Source: Candidatus Colicola coprequi
GTDB taxonomy: Bacteria; Bacteroidota; Bacteroidia; Bacteroidales; Paludibacteraceae
Length of the DNA: 5,574 nucleotides
Direction of reading: 5' to 3'
Assembly (NCBI GenBank): GCA_018065765.1
Contig: JAGHSR010000085.1
Location: 1-5,574 of the forward strand
The notes below the pieces were generated by a model. That model saw only the letters and a program-made list of their open reading frames with translations. It was not told the origin of the DNA and ran no database searches. This document shows positions 1-4,743 of the stretch, one piece after another; position 1 is the stretch's first letter; each line of letters opens with the position of its first letter. The position numbers were made by a program, and so were the translations under genes.

Positions 1-26
1 ATTCCGTACTAATCCAAAATGTGCGG

Positions 27-58
27 CAAAGTTAATACTTTTTTTTAGATTGAACAAA
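27..58 (-). promoter_or_regulatory. Bacteroidota-type promoter directed out of the left edge
   Basis: On the minus strand a -33 box TTTG (55-58) and a -7 box TAACTTTG (27-34) are separated by exactly 20 bases. This fits the Bacteroidota primary sigma consensus TTTG-N19-21-TAnnTTTG. Transcription would start near base 20 and run left, out of the window. The promoter therefore predicts a separate minus-strand gene just beyond the left edge, downstream of the M16 peptidase gene but with its own start. The -33 box lies partly in the loop of a small inverted repeat. Confidence 0.7.
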
Positions 59-62
59 TCTA
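46..62. repeat. Small inverted repeat followed by a T-run on the + strand
   Basis: TAGATT (46-51) pairs with AATCTA (57-62) around the loop GAACA. A run of nine Ts (68-76) follows on the + strand, so for + transcription it resembles a weak intrinsic terminator. On the minus strand, where the M16 gene ends at 83, the hairpin is followed by A residues rather than U, so it is not a good terminator for that gene. The stem is short and AT-rich, and it overlaps the -33 box of the outward promoter. A functional role is uncertain. Confidence 0.3.
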
Positions 63-82
63 TTTAATTTTTTTTTGGTTTT

Positions 83-1348
83 TTATTCATAAAATAGTGA
101 GAATAGTGATTTTTCCTGCATGAGTTCGATGGCAATCTGCTGCAAATCGTCGGGAGTGAATTGTTCTATTTGGTGAAAAGTCTCTTGCCAATCGGGTGCT
201 TTGCCGTAGTAGAGCATCTGCTTTGCCATAGCAAGCACGTTGTTCTCTTGATTTTCCGCAGAGATAGCCATTTGCCCGTGCAGTTGCTTGATGGCATGGG
301 AGAGTTGTCTGGGGGTGAACGGTCTCTCGCGCAGGCGCGCGAGTTGCGCGTATATTAGGTCTAAGCACTGCTGACGGTGGTTGGGTTCGGAGGCAAAGTA
401 GATATTCCAGTAGCCGGTATCACTCAGGGGAGTGTATTGCGATTCGATGGTATAGACGAGCCCTTTCTGCTCCCGAATAGACATATTGAGCAGGCTGGAC
501 AGGCTACCGCCGCCCAATATGTTGTTCATTAGGTACATGCCCAATTGACGCTTATGTCCGAGTGGATACGCTTTGCCTCCTATCATCACGTGCATTTGAT
601 GGGTGTGCTTGTGGTAGGAAGCAGAGGCGTGATTTGCATCGAGAGTGATTTCGCAGGGGAGACTGTGTGCTACTGCGTTGTTGCCGGCTGATTGGGTAGG
701 TGGAATGTTGCCAAAAATCTCCTCTACCTGTTCCTCTATTTTTTGAAAAGGTATATGTCCTTGCGAGAAGACAACGATACGTTCCGGCAGGTAGTTACGT
801 TGCATCCATTCGTGGGCGTATGAGGCTTTTTGTGAGAGATGTCTCAGAGTCTTCTTGGTGCCTAATATCGGCAGAGCAAGTGAACTGCCGTCAAAAATGA
901 GACTCTCAAAATCGTCATAGATGAGTTCGCTGGGCGAGTCGTTGTAACTCTCTATTTCGTCCAAAATCACGCTAACTTCTTTGTCGGTTTCGTCTTTTGG
1001 GAAGGTGGGGTGGAGCACCATGTCGCTGATGAGGCGGAGTGTGCGAGCAAAATAGTGTCGCGGAACGGCAGCATAAAAAGTGGTCTCTTCCTTGGTCGTG
1101 TAGGCATTGATTTCGCCGCCGATGCCTTCGATGCGGTTAATCAATTGTTTAGCGGAGAGCGGTTTGTCATCGTGCATAACCCCCTTAAAAACACAGTGTT
1201 CGATATAGTGAGCCATACCGTTCATTTCGGGAACCTCGTGGCGGGTGCCCGCTCCTACCATGATACCGACGTAAGCAACTTCGGAGTTGGAGTGACGGTG
1301 AACGATCTGGACTCCGTTGGTTAATTTTTTGTAAAAAGTTTCGTTCAT
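83..1348 (-). CDS. M16 family zinc metallopeptidase (insulinase/processing-peptidase type)
   Basis: The 421-residue protein is a single-chain M16 peptidase of the usual short bacterial length, with an N-terminal catalytic half and a C-terminal inactive half. The inverted zinc motif HxxEH is HYIEH at residues 47-51 (zinc ligands H47 and H51, catalytic base E50). The distal pair E124 and E131, seven apart as in pitrilysin, should supply the third ligand, most likely E131. The C-terminal half carries the glycine-rich segment (about 279-282) and the conserved R292 and Y299 of the REQKGLVY block, which shape the substrate cavity. No signal peptide or membrane segment is seen, so it is probably cytoplasmic and degrades or trims peptides; the substrate is unknown. 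The ATG at 1346-1348 was chosen because homology starts there (MNETFYKKLTNG). The ATG at 1384 would add 12 unlikely residues across the divergent tRNA promoter. No minus-strand promoter matching consensus was found upstream. Confidence 0.9.
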   Translation of the reverse strand: MNETFYKKLTNGVQIVHRHSNSEVAYVGIMVGAGTRHEVPEMNGMAHYIEHCVFKGVMHDDKPLSAKQLINRIEGIGGEINAYTTKEETTFYAAVPRHYFARTLRLISDMVLHPTFPKDETDKEVSVILDEIESYNDSPSELIYDDFESLIFDGSSLALPILGTKKTLRHLSQKASYAHEWMQRNYLPERIVVFSQGHIPFQKIEEQVEEIFGNIPPTQSAGNNAVAHSLPCEITLDANHASASYHKHTHQMHVMIGGKAYPLGHKRQLGMYLMNNILGGGSLSSLLNMSIREQKGLVYTIESQYTPLSDTGYWNIYFASEPNHRQQCLDLIYAQLARLRERPFTPRQLSHAIKQLHGQMAISAENQENNVLAMAKQMLYYGKAPDWQETFHQIEQFTPDDLQQIAIELMQEKSLFSLFYE

Positions 1349-1349
1349 A

Positions 1350-1381
1350 TTTGGTGATTTCAAAAAAAAGCTGTACCTTTG
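1350..1381 (+). promoter_or_regulatory. Promoter of tRNA-Leu (and possibly the lipoprotein gene)
   Basis: A -33 box TTTG (1350-1353) and a -7 box TACCTTTG (1374-1381) are separated by 20 bases, a perfect match to the Bacteroidota consensus. The start point should fall near 1386-1390, giving a 5' leader of about 60 bases that RNase P would remove from the tRNA. The -33 box begins two bases after the start codon of the divergent M16 gene, so RNA polymerase here would cover that gene's translation start region. Confidence 0.85.
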
Positions 1382-1450
1382 CACCCGCTTTTTAAGAGAT
1401 GGTCTTATTGGTGTTTTTTGTTGGATACGAGTTGGTCTTGTGTTCGATAT

Positions 1451-1532
1451 GCGGCATTGGCGGAATTGGTAGACGCGCTAGACTTAGGATCTAGTTCTGC
1501 AAGGAGTGAAGGTTCGAGTCCTTTATGCCGCA
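1451..1532 (+). tRNA. tRNA-Leu, anticodon UAG
   Basis: An 82-base class II tRNA folds completely. The acceptor stem is GCGGCAT (1451-1457) with ATGCCGC (1525-1531), discriminator A1532. The D stem is GCG/CGC (1460-1462, 1474-1476). The anticodon stem is CTAGA/TCTAG (1478-1482, 1490-1494) with loop CTTAGGA and anticodon TAG at 1485-1487. The long variable arm at 1495-1507 forms a short stem (TTCT with GGAG). The T stem is GAAGG/CCTTT around TTCGAGT (1513-1519). A73 and the long variable arm are the leucine identity features. The anticodon UAG reads CUN leucine codons. CCA is not encoded and must be added after transcription. Confidence 0.97.
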
Positions 1533-1575
1533 CTTTTGTTTGATAAGGGTAATCACTTTATTTCCCAATTTGATT

Positions 1576-2121
1576 ATGAAAAAGTTTTTTGTTCTTTTGG
1601 TGGCTTCAGCGGGTCTGATGCTTACCTCGTGCGTTGGCGATACCCATTCGGATTATACGCCGGAGATTATGTTCTCGGATATGTATCTCAATCCCACTTT
1701 TCATGGCGACACGTTAGTGTCGGCAGAGGATACGATGGCAGTTAAGTATGATGCAGACCTCAATGCGTATGTTATGACAGATACTTTGTCGGTTACTCCT
1801 CGCGACTCGGTGGTGTTTGCGGTGCGATTTTGGAGCATGGGCAACGATTTGATAGCAACTCGTATCAATTTTGACACAACGGCTCTCAATCTGCAAATCA
1901 CCATCAACGACGAAATTCGCCAAGTCCTGGCAGAGAAATCCAATCTTCGTACAGCACAGCTCTATTACAATCCCGGCTACAACATGGTTTCGTTTGCCGC
2001 AGGTTATGCTCCCTTAAAGGAGGGTTTGCATAAGTTGGAGTTTGTAGTGGAGTCTGATAGCAAGTATTCGCCTGTTTCGTATCTGTTCTTGCAGCCGGTA
2101 GTGACTTCTCGTGCAGAGTGA
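1576..2121 (+). CDS. Small lipoprotein of unknown function
   Basis: The 181-residue product starts with a clear lipoprotein signal: MKK, a hydrophobic stretch (F4-L16) and the lipobox LTSC with Cys19 as the lipidation site. Residues after Cys19 (VGDTHSDYTPE) are acidic, resembling the export tail that sends Bacteroidota lipoproteins to the outer membrane or surface (inference). The mature part is soluble, rich in alternating hydrophobic residues typical of beta strands, and has one amphipathic stretch near residues 120-125. No catalytic motif or known domain was recognised. The ATG at 1576 was chosen because the earlier in-frame ATG at 1525 lies inside the tRNA and would bury the signal peptide. 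There is no promoter consensus between the tRNA end (1532) and this ATG. The gene ends directly against the stop codon of mazG on the other strand. Confidence 0.8.
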   Translation: MKKFFVLLVASAGLMLTSCVGDTHSDYTPEIMFSDMYLNPTFHGDTLVSAEDTMAVKYDADLNAYVMTDTLSVTPRDSVVFAVRFWSMGNDLIATRINFDTTALNLQITINDEIRQVLAEKSNLRTAQLYYNPGYNMVSFAAGYAPLKEGLHKLEFVVESDSKYSPVSYLFLQPVVTSRAE

Positions 2122-2910
2122 CTATAGGTGCTTGGCTTCCTGCCACAGTGCTTCCATCTCATCGAGGGTCAGGTCTTTGAGGCTTAGACCCTTTTCTCTG
2201 GCTTGTTGCTCGATGTAGTTGAAGCGTTGCATAAACTTGATATTGGTGCGTTCCAAAGCGTTGTCGGGTTTGATTTTGTAGAGTCGTGCTACATTGACGA
2301 GCGAAAAAATCAGATCGCCTAATTCGGCTTCTTGGTTGTCGGTGTTGCCGGAGCGCAGTTCATTTTCAAATTCTGCAATTTCTTCTTTCACTTTCTGCCA
2401 GACATCCTCTTTTTGTTCCCAATCAAAGCCTACATTAGCCGCTTTGTCCTGAATACGGTAGGCTTTCACTAAGGCGGGCAGAGCTTCGGGTATGCCGGAA
2501 AGGACGGTTTTGTTGCCACCTTTCTCTTTGAGTTTGACCTGTTCCCACAGCTTGCAGACATCTTCGGCATTCTTGGCTGCTTCGTCACCATAGACGTGTG
2601 GATGACGAAAAACCAATTTGTCACTAATGCGGTTGCAAACATCGGCTATATCAAAATCACCTGTTTCGCTGCCCATCTTGGCATAGAAGATCACGTGCAG
2701 CAGTACGTCGCCCAGTTCCTTGCTGATTTCGGTCATGTCGTGTCGGATGATGGCACTACAAAGTTCGTAGGTCTCTTCAATGGTGTTTTGCCGGAGGCTC
2801 TCAAATGTTTGTTTTTTGTCCCACGGGCATTTCTCGCGCAACTCATCCATGATGGTGAGCAGCCGGTCAAACGCCTGCAATTGTTCTTGTCTTGTGTGCA
2901 TATTATTCAT
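2122..2910 (-). CDS. mazG: Nucleoside triphosphate pyrophosphohydrolase MazG
   Basis: The 262-residue protein has the length and tandem-domain layout of full-size MazG, which hydrolyses (d)NTPs to the monophosphate plus pyrophosphate and cleans the nucleotide pool. The N-terminal domain shows the signature CPWDKKQT (28-35), SLRQNTIEE (38-46) and the metal-binding EExxE...ExxD pattern as E45/E46/E49 with E65 and D68 (ELGD), followed by FRHPHVYGDE (101-110). The second MazG domain repeats the pattern with E177/E178/E181 and E196/D199 (ELGD). All expected acidic ligands are present in both halves. Two ATGs (2910 and 2901) are possible; the first lies three bases after the stop of the upstream phosphoesterase gene, implying translational coupling. 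It is the last gene of a three-gene minus-strand operon, and no terminator is visible before the convergent lipoprotein gene. Confidence 0.95.
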   Translation of the reverse strand: MNNMHTRQEQLQAFDRLLTIMDELREKCPWDKKQTFESLRQNTIEETYELCSAIIRHDMTEISKELGDVLLHVIFYAKMGSETGDFDIADVCNRISDKLVFRHPHVYGDEAAKNAEDVCKLWEQVKLKEKGGNKTVLSGIPEALPALVKAYRIQDKAANVGFDWEQKEDVWQKVKEEIAEFENELRSGNTDNQEAELGDLIFSLVNVARLYKIKPDNALERTNIKFMQRFNYIEQQAREKGLSLKDLTLDEMEALWQEAKHL

Positions 2911-2913
2911 TGT

Positions 2914-3708
2914 TCATTCTTCGTTCTTCACTTCCATTTCTCCCATCTCATTCATTTGCGCGTAGGTCCATTGGCGGAACATGTCACCCAATAAAATTAC
3001 GCGTGCGCGTGTCCGTAACTGCAAATCCAGTTCGATGTGTCTGTGCCCGAAAATATAGTAGTCGTATCGGGGTTGTTGTGAATGGTTATTTTCCATTTCT
3101 TTGGCAAATAGCACCAGTTCTTCCTCATTTTCTCCCTTGTATGGGTAGGGGGTTTTGAGTTCTTTCTGTCGGCTCTTTCGTGCCCATTCGTAGCCCAAAT
3201 GATTACCCAATGCAGGTGGCAAAAGGCGATAAAGGAACTGTGAAATGGGGTTATGGAAAAATCGTCTGAGGTGCATAAAAACGCGTATGCGTTTCTGTAC
3301 TTCGTGGGGTAACGATTGTATATAGGTGCTCGGAACCAGTCCGTCTCCGTGAGCCATGAAGACGTGCTTACCGCAAAGCGTTGTGGAGAGTGGTTCACGA
3401 TGTATAATCATGCCCGTCTCGCGGGCGAGTTGCCCAAAAGTCCAGATGTCGTGATTACCTATAAAAAAGTGAACAGCAATGCCTTGTGAAGTGAGTTGTT
3501 TGAGACAGCTGAGAATAGGAGCGTATGCAGATTTGCTGCGGTCGTGCCAAAAGTACTCGAACCAAAAATCGAAAATGTCTCCCAGTAGATAAATGGCAGT
3601 AGCATCGTGGCTCATCTGCCGGAGCAGGTGAATGAGCCGTTGTTGATGCTCGTTGCCGTTTGGGATGGCACGTGATCCGAGATGGGCATCGCTAAGAAAA
3701 TAAATCAT
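2914..3708 (-). CDS. lpxH: LpxH-like metallophosphoesterase (probable UDP-2,3-diacylglucosamine hydrolase)
   Basis: The 264-residue protein has the full dimetal calcineurin-like motif set in order: SDAHLG (D7, H9), GDIFDFWFEY (D44, D47), GNHD (N85, H86, D87), AHGDG (H120, D122) and GHRH (H222, H224). Order and spacing closely follow E. coli LpxH (known ligands D8, H10, D41, N79, H114, H195, H197). The DFWFEY segment is characteristic of the LpxH/YbbF branch rather than of generic phosphodiesterases. LpxH cleaves UDP-2,3-diacylglucosamine to lipid X and UMP at the inner membrane surface during lipid A synthesis. That exact substrate is inferred; a related phosphoesterase role cannot be excluded. 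The final residues (EMGEMEVKNEE) are encoded by low-complexity DNA. The gene sits 38 bases after the DUF59 gene and 3 bases before mazG. Confidence 0.82.
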   Translation of the reverse strand: MIYFLSDAHLGSRAIPNGNEHQQRLIHLLRQMSHDATAIYLLGDIFDFWFEYFWHDRSKSAYAPILSCLKQLTSQGIAVHFFIGNHDIWTFGQLARETGMIIHREPLSTTLCGKHVFMAHGDGLVPSTYIQSLPHEVQKRIRVFMHLRRFFHNPISQFLYRLLPPALGNHLGYEWARKSRQKELKTPYPYKGENEEELVLFAKEMENNHSQQPRYDYYIFGHRHIELDLQLRTRARVILLGDMFRQWTYAQMNEMGEMEVKNEE

Positions 3709-3746
3709 GGTTTTACGATTCAGATTAGTTGTCTTGTGTTACCTGC

Positions 3747-4058
3747 CTACAGGAAACCGAGTTCCAACTTGGCTTCTTCGCTCATCATGTCTTTGGTCCA
3801 TTCCGGCTCAAAAACCAGTTGTATATCCACATGGTCAATACCCTCTATGCCGGCTACTTTCTGTCGGATATCTTCCACCAAAAAATCAGCTGCCGGGCAG
3901 GATGGGGCAGTAAGGGTCATGTCGATATGACAGGTGGTACCATCTATCTCAATGCGGTAGATGAGTCCAAGGTCGTAAATATTGACGGGAATTTCCGGGT
4001 CAAATACGGTCTTGAGCATTTTGAGCACTTCTTCTTCTTTCTCTAAAAACTCGTTCAT
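3747..4058 (-). CDS. MIP18/DUF59 family Fe-S cluster assembly protein (SufT-like)
   Basis: The 103-residue protein is a stand-alone MIP18 (DUF59) domain. The family block is DPEIPVNIYDLGLIY (20-34), followed by a two-strand segment and TLTAPSCPAAD (49-58) with the conserved cysteine C54, then a helix and VFEPEWTKDMMS (82-93). Relatives include SufT and the PaaD N-terminal domain, which help insert or transfer Fe-S clusters into target proteins in the cytoplasm. The length is normal for the minimal family and no other domain is fused. It is the first gene of the operon, with a leader of about 30 bases after the promoter at 4095-4125. It lacks neighbouring suf genes here, so its client proteins cannot be deduced from context. 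Confidence 0.9.
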   Translation of the reverse strand: MNEFLEKEEEVLKMLKTVFDPEIPVNIYDLGLIYRIEIDGTTCHIDMTLTAPSCPAADFLVEDIRQKVAGIEGIDHVDIQLVFEPEWTKDMMSEEAKLELGFL

Positions 4059-4094
4059 TTCTTTTACAAACTTGACATGCTACCAAAAAACGCA

Positions 4095-4125
4095 CAAAGG
4101 TACTGCTTTTTTTTGATAAAACAAA
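4095..4125 (-). promoter_or_regulatory. Promoter of the DUF59-lpxH-mazG operon
   Basis: On the minus strand, TTTG (4122-4125) and TACCTTTG (4095-4102) are separated by 19 bases, a perfect Bacteroidota promoter. The start point should lie near 4088-4090, about 30 bases before the ATG at 4058. The spacer is rich in A and T. No other consensus promoter was seen upstream of the two downstream genes, which supports one three-gene transcript. Confidence 0.85.
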
Positions 4126-4158
4126 AAAAATATGCTTCGGGGTAGGCAACTATCTCCT

Positions 4159-4234
4159 CTTCTATGGGACTTGGGACTCCCCTTCTCCTATCTTCCCCTT
4201 CTATGGACTAGGGCTCCCCACCCCTTCTCCTATC
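4159..4234. repeat. Pair of imperfect C-rich direct repeats
   Basis: Two related segments, 4159-4192 (34 bases) and 4198-4234 (37 bases), both begin CTTCTATGG and end CCCCTTCTCCTATC, with small differences and a short insertion in the middle. They lie next to the long hairpin, and the end of the second copy forms the start of that hairpin's left arm. No ORF or known element accounts for them. Confidence 0.6.
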
Positions 4235-4270
4235 CACCCTTGCCCTATGAGGGAAAGGGTCGGGGATAGG
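4229..4270. repeat. Long imperfect hairpin
   Basis: CCTATCC (4229-4235) pairs with GGATAGG (4264-4270), ACCCTT (4236-4241) with AAGGGT (4255-4260), and CCC (4243-4245) with GGG (4251-4253), around the loop TATGA. This gives 16 base pairs interrupted by a three-base bulge (4261-4263) and one G-A mismatch. It lacks the following T-run of an intrinsic terminator on either strand. It lies between divergent promoters, so neither flanking gene needs it as a terminator. Confidence 0.6.
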
Positions 4271-4271
4271 G
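4251..4271 (+). other. Canonical G-quadruplex motif
   Basis: The + strand reads G3, three bases, G3, two bases, G4, three bases, G3, which satisfies the standard four-run pattern with loops of 2-3 bases. The same bases form the right arm of the 4229-4270 hairpin, so the two structures would compete. Whether the quadruplex forms in the cell is not shown by sequence. Confidence 0.6.
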
Positions 4272-4336
4272 TCTTCTCCTCCCCCTTCAGGGGGTCGGGG
4301 GGCACATTCTCTCCATTCTCTGCATTCTTGATTTTT

Positions 4337-4395
4337 ATTAATGAATATTAATGTCCTATTAATGGCAATTAATGTTTTATTAACGATGATTAATG
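4337..4395. repeat. Helically phased ATTAATG array, first copy
   Basis: Six heptamers begin at 4337, 4347, 4358, 4368, 4379 and 4389, with steps 10, 11, 10, 11 and 10. Five are exact ATTAATG and one (4379) is ATTAACG. The core ATTAAT is its own reverse complement. The average step of 10.4 bases equals one helical turn, so all copies face the same side of the DNA. The intervening 3-4 bases are not conserved. Confidence 0.9.
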
Positions 4396-4463
4396 TTTAC
4401 TTCTCCTCCCCCTTCAGGGGGCTGGGGGGCACATTCTCTCCATTCTCTGCATTCTTGATATTT

Positions 4464-4522
4464 ATTAACGAAAATGAATGCCCTATTAATGGCAATTAAT
4501 GTTGTATTAACGATGATTAATG
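4464..4522. repeat. Helically phased ATTAATG array, second copy
   Basis: This is the same array in the second 127-bp unit, with heptamers at 4464 (ATTAACG), 4474 (ATGAATG), 4485, 4495, 4506 (ATTAACG) and 4516. The steps again alternate between 10 and 11. It is slightly more degenerate than the first copy, but the phase is preserved exactly because the unit has no indels relative to the first. Confidence 0.88.
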
Positions 4523-4573
4523 GTTACTTCTCCTCCCCTTTAGGGGGTCGGGGGGCACATTCTCTCCATTCTC

Positions 4574-4673
4574 ATTTCTCCATTTTGCATTCATCTAACC
4601 ATTTTGCATTTTGCATTTTGCATTCTGCATTCATCTAACCATTCTCCATTCTCATTTCTCAATTTTCCATTCA
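4574..4673. repeat. Short-unit low-complexity array (ATTTTGC / CATTCTC type)
   Basis: The tract is built from short related words. ATTTTGC occurs three times in tandem at 4601-4621, followed by the variant ATTCTGC to 4628. A 17-base direct repeat, GCATTCATCTAACCATT, occurs at 4587-4603 and 4627-4643 (period 40). The phrase CTCCATTCTCATTTCTC occurs at about 4564-4580 and 4644-4660 (period 80). The tract ends just before the promoter at 4679. It has no coding potential consistent with its surroundings and probably arose by replication slippage. Confidence 0.75.
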
Positions 4674-4678
4674 AAAAG

Positions 4679-4710
4679 TTTGCGCATCTCAAAAAATTGT
4701 CGTACCTTTG
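4679..4710 (+). promoter_or_regulatory. Promoter of the amidohydrolase lipoprotein gene
   Basis: TTTG (4679-4682) and TACCTTTG (4703-4710) are separated by 20 bases, again a perfect consensus match with the same -7 octamer as the tRNA and operon promoters. Transcription should begin near 4715-4718, leaving a leader of about 27 bases before the ATG at 4744. Confidence 0.87.
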
Positions 4711-4743
4711 CGGTGAAATTTAGTAAAATGTTTATTTTAAATT

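Larger units (their letters stand above)
4273..4573. repeat. 127-bp tandem repeat, two full copies plus a partial third
   Basis: Copies span 4273-4399, 4400-4526 and 4527-4573 (truncated after about 47 bases). By eye the two full copies differ at about nine positions, roughly 93 percent identity, with no length change. Each unit has three modules. The first is a G/C palindrome, CCCCC-TTCA-GGGGG, followed by a second G-run (4281-4294, 4408-4421 and a one-base-shorter version near 4535-4547). The second is a pyrimidine-rich CATTCTC stretch. The third is an AT-rich array of ATTAATG heptamers. All frames through the AT-rich module hit stop codons, so the unit is not coding. Confidence 0.92.

Noticed and set aside
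1010..1324. A 104-codon + frame within the M16 gene
   Set aside because: It is a shadow of the zinc-site coding region on the minus strand, with no promoter and no recognisable domain.
1349..1384. Upstream start of the M16 peptidase at 1384
   Set aside because: The added 12 residues have no family match and are encoded by the promoter of the divergent tRNA. The ATG at 1348 begins the conserved region.
1525..1575. Upstream start for the lipoprotein at 1525
   Set aside because: That ATG lies within the tRNA acceptor stem and would put 17 residues ahead of a perfect lipoprotein signal peptide.
4229..4270. The long hairpin as an intrinsic terminator
   Set aside because: No T-run follows it on either strand, and no gene ends towards it: both flanking genes point away.
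4273..4573. The tandem repeats as a CRISPR array
   Set aside because: The repeat unit is 127 bases with near-identical full-length copies in direct contact. There are no unique spacers and no cas genes nearby.
4059..4743. A riboswitch or other structured leader in front of either flanking gene
   Set aside because: Both predicted leaders are only about 27-30 bases long, too short for a riboswitch. The repeats lie upstream of both promoters.
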